From contig CP136063.1 in assembly GCA_032622095.1 (NCBI GenBank), forward strand, positions 113,914,723 to 113,978,722: 64,000 bases of DNA, in the 5' to 3' direction. A program made the translations under genes and the position numbers. The notes under the pieces were generated by a model that had not been told where the DNA came from, did no database searches, and saw only the letters and a list, made by a program, of their open reading frames with translations. Source of the stretch: Siphonodentalium dalli (lineage: Eukaryota; Mollusca; Scaphopoda; Gadilida; Siphonodentaliidae). Positions 48,447 to 58,832 of the stretch are shown piece by piece (position 1 is the stretch's first letter; each line of letters opens with the position of its first letter).

Positions 48447-50684
48447 GGCCGGATTCGTCATCTCCGGTTTAAACCTCCGAGTTTAAACCTGGTTTAAACC
48501 TACATTGGCGGTCCAGCCAAACCGGGTCTAAGGGGGCGTTTTTGTTGTTCAGTCGCCAGCTAATTGACAACTCGATTCGGTGATATGATTATGCAATCAA
48601 ACTACCCTCTTACCAATCGGACCAAAAGATAGGCCGATATAATGGTTATTGACAAGTCATAAATTATCGTGACCGCGTGCACTCTCAATGGATTTATTCA
48701 TGGAGAAACAAGTATCGCTCATTGACTATTAATCCTATCTCATTCTGGGTTTAAATCAATTAAACAAAGGGCATGTCTCTCAACACGAGTTTCACACTCT
48801 GTTTGTGATAGATTTCTGCAAGATGTTTCACCCGCAAAGACAAAGTTTGGTGTATTTACATGTACATCTGTATATATTAAAGGGTATAGGAGCTGTCTGT
48901 ATGTCCGTTTGTCTGTTCGCATCTGTTCTCCAATACCCCTGACCGATTTAAATTAAATTAGGTGTGGTGATTCGTGTGGTATAACGGCATTAGGTTTTAA
49001 ACATTTTGATTTAAAAATAAGAACAAAATATAATTAAAACAAAATTAAAAAATTGTGTTAAATTGGGTAAGGAGTTGAATCTAAAAAGAAACAAAATTAA
49101 AAAATTAAATTAACATTTGTTTGTTTTAAATTTAATAAAAACAATTTTTTAATTAAAATGTTCAATTTATCAAAATGTGCGCAAAGCCCCTCTGGCGCAG
49201 AATAAAGTCTCCATAATCGAGTCAATCCTGGACCAAGAGGCCAGTCAAGTAAAGGCAATTTGCTTATGAGTGCACACCACAAGCGGCATCTGAACTGTTG
49301 GAAGTTGGAAACCATGCAGAGGGACATGTTTTAATAAAGAAATATATTACACTAGCTGGTGGGCCCGACTTCGTCCGGACTGTTTCCCCTCTGTTTCAAT
49401 CGAAAGGCGCGATTTGACCTTGAATTGACCATTTTGAAGGTCAACGTCAGGTCGTGGTCACGATTCGACCCGTCAAAAACACTCCCCGGACAAAAGTATC
49501 CCTAGGTATCAAATTTCGTCGAAATCCGTCCGTTTTACCCGATTTGACCTTGAATTGACAATTTTGAAGGTCAAGTTCAGGCCGTTGTCACGATTTGACC
49601 CGTCCAAAACACTCCCCGGACAAAATCTTCCCTAGGTATCAAATTTCTTCGAAATCCGTCAGGTAGTTTTCCCGGCCATAGCTAACAGACAAACAGACAA
49701 ACAAACAGAAGTTCCAAAATATATATTAGATGCGTTGATTTTTTTGTCAATGTCATAAATTTCCCGTCATGCAGAAAATCAAAAAGGTTCCCAGGTTTTG
49801 AACTGGTAGAATATTATGGGAATTTATGGGCGTAGCCAGAGTAGAGCTTTGTGGCATGATCTACATCAAAATAAGTTATCAAATTTGACTGATACAGCAA
49901 TATAAGTTTAGGATTGCAAACTATGTGTATAGCATATCTGGTCAATTAGTAGCATCGTTTTGGTGTCAAAATTAAAACGTTGAACCCTTCAAATGAATTC
50001 GCAGAAAACACCAGTATTTGTGATTGCCACAAGCCAAACAAACAAAAACACAAGATAGTTGTAAAAATCATATATGTAGGAACATGTCCATATCTGAGCA
50101 AAGCTCGCGTGCGAATGAATCAACTGTGACATGTCAACACCAGTCGGCAGTCGCCACTAAGACACGCCCTCACTCGAGATTATTTACAGCTCCACCCTTT
50201 GACTGGTTGTTTGACAATTCTAAACCGCGATGAAGAAAAGATGGATTCGTCATCTCAAGTTTAACTTCGATAAAGCTGGTTTAGCTGGACCGCCGAATGA
50301 GATGGTTTAGTTGCTGGTTCAAGCTTATAAAACGCAAAAACAATATTGAAATTGACAAAAACTTATCCCCATACGCTTTATATGTGTGACTGCTTCTCGC
50401 TTATAAATTTCCAATCAAAATATGACCGCTGTCGTAATTATTTATTTTCGCAATCAATAAAACGAGACGGTCCGCATTAGGAAAGTGCGTTTAATTATAT
50501 CGACGATACAGAGACACTACTGCTAAACCACTGGTCTGGCTGGACCAGGTTTAAACCAGAGATGACGAATGCGTCACTTAGACCTCCGGTCTCGGGTTTA
50601 AACCACGGATTTTGCTGACTCACGGCGGTTTAAACCTAGAGGTTTACGTAGACCAGGTTTAAACCTGAGATGACGAATCCGGCC
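48447..50684. mobile_element. 2.2-kb PIF/Harbinger-like non-autonomous element
   Basis: The left end GGCCGGATTCGTCATCTC plus GGTTTAAACC at 48447 is mirrored by GGTTTAAACCTGAGATGACG plus AATCCGGCC ending at 50684. The trinucleotide GTT flanks both sides (48444-48446 and 50685-50687). GGCC-type ends with 3-bp duplications suit PIF/Harbinger, though that family usually prefers TWA. Palindromic GTTTAAAC cores recur near both ends (about five copies), and related TTCGTCATCTC and AGATGACGAAT blocks occur at 50246 and 50560. No transposase was found; a retroposon (49351-49730) is nested inside. Confidence 0.8.
49351..49730 (+). repeat. Retroposon-like repeat (GACTTCGTCCGGG family), nested
   Basis: The head ACTAGCTGGTGGGCCCGACT, two modules with TTTGACCTTGAATTGAC, ATTTTGAAGGTCAA and GACCCGTC(C/A)AAAACACTCC, then the tail ACAGACAAACAGACAAACAA and TTCCAAAATATATATTAGA. 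It is closely related to 38303-38803. Inserted within the Harbinger-like element, so it is younger than that insertion. Confidence 0.85.
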
Positions 50685-50891
50685 GTTATGTTCGTGTGAG
50701 TAAACTTAAGAAGATGACCTATCCCAAATACGAAAACCATCTACGACTCCACGCTTTGTCAACCTCCGAAATATATTAATTTTTTTAATCCGATATTTAG
50801 CAAACGTTACAAGGACACTGCTAAAATTTAACTTTTCTACATTTACCCGACAACACACTCAACATGAATTGCGCTACTTTTTGTTATGTGT

Positions 50892-51243
50892 TTGATGCAT
50901 CCAGAGACGTGGCGACAGGGGGGGGTATGGTGTCGATTTTCTTGTATAGTTTTCAAAATGTTCTCAGTTTCTTGCCCGTAGCCGTGCGCGTTTGTCTGGA
51001 ATTAGACCAGTAGATGTTAGGATTTATGCAAATATTTCCGGATAAATATCTGAATATTCTCATACCGGGAATATAGAACCATGGTTTATTGATATATAGG
51101 ATATTAGGCCTGAGCACTTATGTGCAAGGGGTTCAAATGGAATTATGCAAAACTTGTGTTTGGTCTTATTCTGATTCAAGGGGGTGCAGTTGGAATTTCC
51201 CAAGGTGGACACCCCCCAATGGAGACCCTCTAGCCACGTTCCT
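50892..51243 (+). mobile_element. hAT-like non-autonomous element (copy 2)
   Basis: It begins CAGAGACGTGGCGACAGGGG and ends CCCTCTAGCCACGTTCCTG, matching copy 1 (19891-21062) at both ends but lacking most of its interior. Shared interior blocks are GTAGCCGTG(T/C)GC(A/G)TTTGTCTGGA, TGTGCAAGGGG, AAATGGAATTATGCAAAACT and GGTGCAGTTGGAATTTCCCA. The flanking octamers GATGCATC and TGTGCATC match at six of eight positions, supporting an 8-bp hAT-type target duplication. Confidence 0.8.
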
Positions 51244-51684
51244 GTGTGCATCCAGATCCGAGTTCAGAAGCGGCAATTTCATTCCACGAAAGGACAGTAA
51301 CTCGTTATCCAATATTGCTGATTTCCTAATAAAATTCGGTAAGGGTTCTAAGTGTCAAATCGCAGTGAAAGCTTCGTTACCTCTGCAGACTAGAATATGT
51401 CTTCCAAGCGCGCTAATGGATGAATGTAAATGATTATGTAATCACTGTCAACATATATCTCGTCTAAATCGGATAGCTCATCTCCAGACGGTCATATTGA
51501 TTCCGTCCGGCTCGCCGATGTTTGCGGATTAAAATCAAAGTCCAAACAGGACCATTCAGATCGTTTGTCTGTGACTTGATAAAGGAAGTGGGACAATTAC
51601 TTGCCGTTGTCCATTCCTGAGGACCTATTCAAATGACGCCAGCGCAGTGATGTGTCGACATATATATGGGAGGTTGTGTGTCTC

Positions 51685-51740
51685 ACCTCCAAACTTTGTT
51701 CAAAATTTGCAACAATTGGGCACTTCTTTCAAGAATATAT
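51685..51740 (+). repeat. Short hAT-like fragment
   Basis: CCAAACTTTGTTCAAAATTT and CAACAATTGGGCA match the left interior of copy 1 (about 19952-19985) and are preceded by GGGAGGTTGTGTG. Neither terminus is preserved. Confidence 0.5.
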
Positions 51741-52500
51741 TTATATATAGAGGACGTATTTAATGTACATATCGACCGATTACGAGCCCAGAATGTTTAT
51801 AATACAAGGCACTTACTAAGTTTAGTGCATAATGTTTGACGCATGATCATCATGAATCGGTTTAAAACAAGATTTTACACGACAGGGACACATATGGTGC
51901 ATATGTTGTACTAAAATATATCTATATATAGAGAACCAAATTACGGCACTAATGCACGTCTGGAAGAACATATATATATCTACTTCATGGGTAGCATAGC
52001 ACAATAAGTGTAGACACATGACCCACATACACATACAAGTGTAACTATAAAACCACCGTCAACGTGAATGCAACGTCGATGTCTTTCTTGAAAACAACAC
52101 AGATGAAAACGGTTTGCATATCGTGTCCATGGCAAAGAAATTACTTCAATTGGTGGTAAGAATTCCACTCAAGTAAATTAGCGTAAAAGAAGCGACCATT
52201 TGTGTAGTCATTAAATGGTCCACGACAACAAACACATTGTTTGCAGTTAAGTACTAGGTTAATGGGGACTTCTAACTGGTACAGACTTCATTGTATTGAG
52301 TACATGTCACGCGATCTTTTCGTTCTGTACATCGGGTTCTTTCAATGGCTTTGGTATGTCGAGTATAATGATGGTGGATAATGCAGAGATACATAGATTC
52401 TTTGTTAACTAGCACGTTTTCTCATCTTTTGTAAGCAGTACTATTTTCGCAGCCGAAATGGATTATGGTCCCTGTCGCTCCCTTGTGCTGCTAATGGCAA

Positions 52501-52622
52501 ATGCTTCTAATATTAGTTCTCATATCTCTGATTCAGATAAGAACCCATCCTTGGAAAACTTACGAGAACATTTGCACTAAGATTGCTCAGTTGGTGTATA
52601 TAGCTAGCTCTGATTGTGAGCG
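52501..52622 (+). CDS. Candidate exon 1, small secreted cysteine-rich protein
   Basis: ATG at 52501 opens a frame whose first 12 residues are almost all hydrophobic (MLLILVLISLIQ), as in a signal peptide, followed by RTHPWKTYENIC and a second cysteine at codon 38 or so. An in-frame TAA lies just upstream, so this ATG is the only start. The donor CG|GTATGT at 52622/52623 is a good match to the splice consensus. Without splicing the frame stops at 52665 after 54 codons. A pyrimidine-rich AG at about 52452 could end a 5' UTR intron. I do not recognise the family. The model was made by eye; the unspliced 54-residue peptide is the alternative. Confidence 0.33.
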
Positions 52623-52681
52623 GTATGTTCAAGAAGAGCGAACACGTAACGGTATTACAAGTTGAGATTGTCATGATGGAG

Positions 52682-52749
52682 ATTCATGATCCGGGTTTAT
52701 CGGAAATGGCAGCTTCTTCGTGACGATAACGAGCATGAAGACAATGCCG
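52682..52749 (+). CDS. Candidate exon 2 of the cysteine-rich protein gene
   Basis: After an AG at 52680-52681, a 68-nt exon would complete the split arginine codon of exon 1 and encode a basic then acidic stretch (FMIRVYRKWQLL, then RDDNEHEDNA). The donor G|GTGAGG at 52749/52750 is strong. Intron 1 would be only 59 bp and lacks a good pyrimidine tract, which is the weakest point of the model. Reading past the donor gives a run of aspartates from a GAT microsatellite (52757-52795), then a stop at 52802. A model skipping this exon, using C|GTAACG near 52645, is also in phase with exon 3. Confidence 0.25.
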
Positions 52750-52797
52750 GTGAGGACGACGATGATGATGATGATAATGATGACGACGATGTTGATG
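52735..52797 (+). repeat. GAT/GAC microsatellite
   Basis: GACGACGATGATGATGATGA and similar triplets. It would lie mostly inside intron 2 of the candidate gene, but gives an acidic reading frame if unspliced. Confidence 0.85.
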
Positions 52798-52866
52798 GTG
52801 GTTGAGTTGTTAAATAATTCCCTTTAGCCACTATTTGTTCTTCGGGTCTCATCGTTGGTTCTGCAG

Positions 52867-53072
52867 ATTTCGAGAATCAAACGAGCATTAATTTGGGTAA
52901 TTTTGATTCTACAAATCACATACAAACTGTGAATTGTCAGCATGATCCAACTAATGATTCTTCGTGTAGGTTCCCCTGGCACGTTTGCTGCAGTGTTGGT
53001 CAGAATGCCTTCTTCATTTTGGAACATGACTCTATGATAGAAGTCTGCAAATGTCAGCGAAAAGAACATTAG
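52867..53072 (+). CDS. Candidate terminal exon, cysteine-rich domain
   Basis: The acceptor TTCTGCAG at 52866 follows a pyrimidine-rich stretch. The exon completes an aspartate codon with exon 2 and stays open for 67 residues to TAG at 53070-53072. Six cysteines fall in the pattern C-x9-C-x6-CC-x18-C-x-C, near the C-terminus. With the two in exon 1 that makes eight, an even number as in disulfide-bonded secreted proteins. Two N-x-S/T sites (NQT near the exon start, and NDS) fit secretion. AATAAA lies 161 bases after the stop. The family is unknown; the C-x-C ending recalls cystine-knot proteins, but the spacing does not match one that I know. An antisense frame at 52824-53219 overlaps and may be a shadow. 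Confidence 0.35.
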
Positions 53073-53232
53073 GTAGTGACACCTATACCATAGTTGTGCA
53101 ATCGTAATCCATGTGAAGACGCACGTATGTGAAGTGTATTGAACCAAACTTATGAATAACCAGTATGATGATCGGGGCATCACCCGAAGCTGATCGTTGA
53201 CGTAATGTACGTGCCTCATGCGATGGGTGTGG

Positions 53233-53238
53233 AATAAA
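53233..53238 (+). promoter_or_regulatory. Candidate polyadenylation signal AATAAA
   Basis: The canonical hexamer lies 161 bases after the candidate stop codon and is followed within 30 bases by the G/T-rich CAGTGTGAGT. AATAAA is common by chance in AT-rich DNA, so it supports the gene model only modestly. Confidence 0.35.
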
Positions 53239-53331
53239 TATATTTATCGTTGCAAGACAGTGTGAGTATTTATAGAGCAGACAAAACTGCTAGTATATTT
53301 TCCTTTTGGGGTATCGTCATTAGTAATAACA

Positions 53332-53397
53332 TAGTCCCTCAAATGAAGCGTAAACAGAACCATATATTGTACTGTTTATGCTTCATTTGAGGGACTA
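53332..53397. repeat. 66-bp hairpin with 26-bp arms
   Basis: TAGTCCCTCAAATGAAGCGT plus AAACAG at 53332-53357 pairs with the complement at 53372-53397, with one mismatch and a 14-base loop. It is a compact foldback, possibly a very short MITE or a precursor-like RNA hairpin. Confidence 0.85.
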
Positions 53398-53832
53398 TAT
53401 ACATTCAGTTTATTCCATTGGTATATGTCGTTATAATCACCAAAACATAAAGCTTTACGTATTGCACAAGAAAAATGATGGGCAGGAATTAGCGTTTGCT
53501 ATCAAATTCACTATAATAAAAGGCGCTCTTACTAAATATAAACAGTTATATCGGGAATTTAATGGTGGACATGTCCTAAGCAAAACGATCTATATGCAGC
53601 GGCGAAATCATTGACCAGAAATCAGCTGATTCAATTGGACTGCCAGACGTGATATAATTTCGCACGATTCCCACGACATCACATCGATGTCAGTATTTCC
53701 TTGAAGCGCCAATTACGACGAATACGAAGTGATAGCCAGATACCTATGGAGGTACGGATAACGCTCGCGGATTCACTTAGGCGTACCCTCATTTGTTATT
53801 CAAATTAGAAAAGATTCGGAACAGACAATCTG

Positions 53833-54000
53833 AGAGAATTCTGTCGATATTTATATGGCTTTTGGGAGAAGATTGGTTGTCTGAGAATCCCAGACGACAC
53901 CAGACGTCATCAAGTCAGGACCGTTTATGTGGATTTATTTTTATTTGGGGAATCGGTGACATTTACAGTGAGCCTCGCCATACTATGTTTATTGTGTGTA
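53833..54000 (+). pseudogene. Exon-like block, copy 1 of a dispersed pair
   Basis: The block starts after an AG (CTGAG|AGAATTC) and continues to ACA|GTGAGC. It is about 85-90% identical to 54960-55115. In one frame the shared part reads REFCRYLYGFWEKIGCLRIP, then a PDDTRRHQVRTVYV segment, with similar residues in copy 2. In copy 1 the frame continues into a hydrophobic stretch and stops near 54018. The preserved reading frame and shared AG/GTGAGC borders suggest a duplicated exon. The differences I counted are mostly nonsynonymous, so it may now be decayed or simply an unclassified repeat. Confidence 0.35.
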
Positions 54001-54959
54001 TGTATGTTCACATATGATATTCTTTGCTCTGCTATACGTGTAGTATACAAAGGTTTGACATATATACAGCGTGAAATGGTCGAATAATTTCTGTAATTGA
54101 CTGCTCACTAAATACTTGATATCGAATGTTTGAAACATGTCCGTTGATAGTCAGTGTCGTGTAAATGCCCATGTTATTCTCTTTTCCCATGTCTTCAAAT
54201 GATCCAGATGGCACAGCCGTTATGGTGTGTGTAATAAAAGCCAATATACATACGATCCGGCTAATAGGTAAACAGTCATATTTACAGCTTCAAAGTTCCA
54301 AGTTCAAAAACTTTATTTTTAAAGTCAGTCTATTTGAAAATTTTACAAACTTGAGCATTTATGCTCTTAACTGACTTGTGAAAACATTATATACACAAAA
54401 AGTAACTTGAATAAAGCATAATCAAGCTGAAATAAAATTAATATTAATTAAAACGTATACGACATGATGATATAAAAATGTTCTTTGAATCGAAACAACA
54501 GCAATAGTAATAGTTGCTCATCGGCTATTTTTTCTGTCAAAGCCTTGAGGACTGATCACCCCATGCACATATATCTAAAAACAACATATAAAACAATATG
54601 TATAGTTGTCTATATAGCAAATTACGTCCAATCCAAGGGTCATTATTAGCAACACGTTTAGTTCCCGACCGGATGATGGCGGACCTGAGGATAAAATAAA
54701 TACACACACATATAGATATCCAGGGTGATGCCAAGCAATTTCACTTCTTCGATATACGAGATAAAATGTTCAGTATCAATGCCAGAGATTAGTTTACTCT
54801 CTGGACCCAATGAAATTGCTTGGAATTTCTCTGGATTAGCCTTCGTCCCATTAATGAGAACAACTCAATGACAGCGAACATATTCTTCAATCCTGAAACG
54901 AACATAACAATTGCTCGCTTGTGGCAATCTCCTCTGATCAGAGTAGGTCAGAGAGAATT

Positions 54960-55115
54960 CTGTCGATATTTATATGGCTTCTGGGAGATGATCAGTTGTC
55001 TCAGATTCCCAGACGACACCAGAAGTCATCAAATCAGAACCGTTTATGTGGGTTTTCTTTTTGGGGTAATCCGTGACAGTGAGCGTCGCCAAAATTATGT
55101 TTCTTATGTATAGCT
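54960..55115 (+). pseudogene. Exon-like block, copy 2 of a dispersed pair
   Basis: Counterpart of 53833-54000, 1.13 kb away on the same strand. It reads REFCRYLYGFWEMISCLRFP, then PDDTRSHQIRTVYV, in a frame open from 54820 to a stop at 55113. It shares the upstream AG and downstream GTGAGC with copy 1, but small deletions change the frame before the donor. No protein family recognised. Confidence 0.35.
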
Positions 55116-56534
55116 GCGAACATGCATATAGAACATTGTACATATATATAGCATTTGAATAAGTTTGATGTTTTACTTCCATACATAAAAAATAATCATG
55201 ATGTAAAATTTGATTTAAGTGGAAAACATGTAAGGCTTTGATATACACGTATGTATATATCTACATACAATTGACACATATATATAAGTTGCATGTCTAA
55301 CAATTGAACTCACTTGCTCATGGTGAGTCTCCATTGGTCACCGGAGGTAAAGTTGAGATGCATCTGCATCATCTATTGTTTTGTATATGGGTCCATCGGG
55401 GAATTCCCAAAATAAAAACAACAGCGCGGTGCTGAAACGCAGATGTGACGTCTTCACAAAACAAGTAGATTTCGCGAAATATATGGATTGTGTCTATCAT
55501 TTAAGCATGCACTCAAAATAACTAAAATACTGTTATAATATTTATCAGTTCGCACTGTCGACTGTTTACCAACGGATGTTACTCCAGAACTTTGACCTTT
55601 ATCGATCGGTTGGGTATAATTTAGATAGGACTGAGATTCTCCGGAACCGGCCATCTTGTGGTCGCCACCAAGTGATTTCGCTTATAGTTCATGGAAACAA
55701 CTGCCTACTGAAGACGTGTTCTATGTCGCCAAGGGAACCCGTTGGCATAGACAATATATATATATACGATCCGACCAAGTAAACAAAGCCGGTTTAAAGT
55801 GGTAACAAACGTGTATAATTTTATTATACAGTATTTTGAATATAAAGAAAGACAATCCTTGTTTCCATAAACAGCACTGTGGTTTGTGAATTTTGCGGAT
55901 TTCAAATAAAATGTCAAAATGTTTCTTCACCGGGGCCCAAATTCGCTTGTATACGTATGACACGCGTACATTTATATAGCAGTTGTCACATTTTTGAACA
56001 TACATGGAACAAACAAACAAACTTTATAAAATTGACAACAATAAGATGTACTTTAAGACCTTCTAATTTCCTATAATAGCAGCAATGTTCGCTAATTTTA
56101 GATGGTAGTTAAGCAGAAATGAATATTGGATGTAGCATTCAATATATCACCCCAATTTCGAAACAATTAGCACCATTTCTCCCACACCCATCGATATTCA
56201 TTGGGGTCGTTACAATCACCGGAGAAGCATTTCATCTCGCGGATTTGTTGCTATCAATACAGTGAGAATAATAGATGGGAGTCTGTCACTCCGTCAATCT
56301 GTTTGTCTAGAAATTGACAGCTCCAACCTTCTCGTACATCGGTCGCATCTTTACGGGCGCCCTTGGAATTTACGAGTCCGCATATCTGATAGCGTGTGCT
56401 AAACACGAGCGTAAGCGTGACTGCTTCGCCTGAAGAATGTCCGACGTGCATTATTAGTATCTTCGTTGTCTAAGAGCGGTTCAAAACATCGATGTTTTAG
56501 TTTATATATAAACATATATGAATCTAAACTCAGC
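55116..56534. other. No gene recognised
   Basis: About 1.4 kb of AT-rich DNA with short open frames on both strands. None has a domain I can name, and no repeat array was seen. Confidence 0.45.
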
Positions 56535-56912
56535 TTAACCCTTTACCCAACAGAACGGCCCTGTGCCAATGCATTCTCTTATATATGCGAGTCGACCATA
56601 GGTCGCCTCGCATATATAAGAGAATGCATTGGCTTAACACATTAAAAATTATAAAAATGGTAAAAAGTGTTAAAAAAGATTTTTTTTTAGGCCAATGCAT
56701 TCTCTTATATATGCGAGGCGACCTATGGTCGACTCGCATATATAAGAGAATGCATTGTCACAGGGCATAACTGTAACTATCACAATGTGGTCAAGGAGCC
56801 GGTTCCAATGATATCCATATTTGTATGGTTCTATTGAGACAGACCGAAGATATTTTAGGCTATTGAAGCTTTATTTGGCCGGTTTTGGCCGGTTTGTTGG
56901 GTAAAGGGTTAA
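56535..56912. mobile_element. TTAA-flanked double-hairpin MITE, piggyBac-like (copy C)
   Basis: TTAACCCTTTACCCAACAGA at 56535 is mirrored by GTTGGGTAAAGGGTTAA ending at 56912, with TTAA on both sides. Inside are two near-perfect hairpins, 56571-56633 and 56692-56757. They are built from TGCATTCTCTTATATATGCG arms and are nearly inverted copies of each other (loops CGACCATAGGTCG and CGACCTATGGTCG). The motif matches copies A and B, while the outer termini define a second subfamily. Short open frames here read the hairpins. Confidence 0.9.
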
Positions 56913-58385
56913 GGGATCGGAGCGAAAGTTGCAAAACTTACAGTTGCTCCTCTCAAAACAGAACATTACACAATGATAACGATACAGACGATGACATAGA
57001 CAGCACAAAACAAATGGTTGTTTTAACCCTTCATCCGCTGAAAGGATTCTCTCAGGCAGTTACAATAGTATAAACTAAAACAGTTTCAGAGAACAGAGAA
57101 AATAGAATCCCAACTAATAGTCCATGTGTTGAGATTTATATCTTGAACACTCTATTTAAGAAATGGATACTGATTTGCTTGCGTTTCATGAAGAATGGAT
57201 GCAAGTTGGTCTGACATTTCGTATGGAACTGAACCACACTTAAAAATCATATTAATAGAGCATTTACGGCCATTTTTAAAAATATTCCGATAGCGCGTTG
57301 TAAATTGCTTCCGTACAATATGGAAACAAGTTGTGGTCTGCGTGCGACGTCACGTGACTATGTATGATTTCAACCAACAAATGTCCGCAGTTAAGTTCCA
57401 TCGCTTGAGTGCATACGTATACAAGCCTAAATATTCGGAAATAGAACCCTATATTATAGAAATGCTGATAAGAACAAATGTAATGTAAGCTGGGTATGAT
57501 TCGAAAACCATCAGTCTTGGTTGCCCCCACCCTGAGCGACCCTCTTTAGTCTCGTTTTGGTATATTTCCGCACCACGGGGGCTGTATCGGGCATGTTTGC
57601 CTCTCTAGTCGTCTGTGATTTCCCCGTGGTTTTGTCTACTCTGTTTGCAGCAAACATTCTTCGTCCCATTAACCATGCAATAGAATCCAACGTTATAAGG
57701 CTCGTTAAGCGTGAGTCTGTTATTGGGCAAATCACCGATTCTATATATTCACGGGCTTCCGAATGATTTGAATGTGTCGCAGTTTTATGCAAACTTGCGC
57801 GACGCCTCACTAGCCAATATGTTTGATTGATGTTTCTTGCATTTAAAGTTCATCTTTGCGTTGGCGATACGAAAAGTGACTTTCATTCAATTTCATGTGA
57901 TGACTTCCGAGTTAGTTTGTGCTGGTTGTTTGGGCGGATTTCTCTATTAAAACTATATAGTTTTACTATTTCTTTGTACGGATAGGTAATTCCAACCTCA
58001 AGTATCCAAATGTTGGACATTTCCAGCCTATAGTCGGATTCCTTATGTCATTTTGCATTTTTGGTTTGTTAAACCCTAGTAGGTGTGTTTTCAGGATTGA
58101 CTTGTTTCCATTCTTGAATTTTGGCGGGTCGGCCTAAATCGGGGTCAACTTAATTTAGAGAGCGTTTCGTATTTACATAAAACGATAGATGGTGCCACCT
58201 GGCGTATGGTGATCGGTGCGATTTGAAATTTGTCCAAACTACTGGAAACGACCCTTATATTATTTTTTGAAAAATTTGATGTGATCGGTTCATTCTTGTT
58301 GGCTACAGTTGTGATCAAAATTTAACACTGAGCCCTATGGAGATTCTAGTACTTTGGATAAATGGTGCCATTTTGCGTATAATGA
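56913..58385. other. No gene assigned; open frames on both strands at 57511-57810
   Basis: Between 57511 and 57810 both strands are open for 70-100 codons and the DNA is less AT-rich than its surroundings, a pattern sometimes left by an old exon. Neither translation (a hydrophobic one on +, a basic one on -) shows a motif I recognise. The repeated TGGTGCCA..TTGCGTAT strings near 58190 and 58362 and GGCTACAGTTGTGATCAAAA at 58302 recur near the next MITE pair. Confidence 0.35.
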
Positions 58386-58832
58386 TAGGTTACACTGGTG
58401 TAAATGTTTTCCATAGGCCTCAGTGCTAACGTTTTAGCGTATACTGTTGGCAATATAAATGTTGGGTCCAAAATTTTCTTTAAATCTGAAAAATTGACAT
58501 TTTGGGAAACTTTTTACAAACAAAAATCATGTCTGTCTAGCAGGGAATTCGCCTGTAAAACTGGTGTTTTCGTAACTAGTGTCAGAACCGCATAAAAAAG
58601 TACTGTCATATTTTAGACCACACCAAAGTATTCAAACTTCACTACAAAGGGTTAATTCCTGTGCCGATGGGTATTTTACCTATGGGAAATCACAGGGAAG
58701 AGGTGTGATGATTTTTTTATGAGAAAAGCACATTGACCACTCAGGGCCCAGTGTCTATTTTATTCTCTCCTATATATTCCTCCCGCATCCGCTAGATGTC
58801 ACTCCGAACCCTATTTACACCAGTGTAACCTA
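58386..58832. mobile_element. 447-bp MITE with TAGGTTACACTGGTGTAAAT ends, copy 1
   Basis: TAGGTTACACTGGTGTAAAT at 58386-58405 is exactly mirrored by ATTTACACCAGTGTAACCTA at 58813-58832. A TA at each edge could be the target duplication. The interior is about 85-90% identical to 59692-60147. A 63-codon frame survives in both copies but shows no domain and is not treated as a gene. Confidence 0.9.

Noticed and set aside
57511-57810. Open frames on both strands, one hydrophobic
   Set aside because: No motif recognised, and I could not choose a strand; kept only as a note in the interval description.
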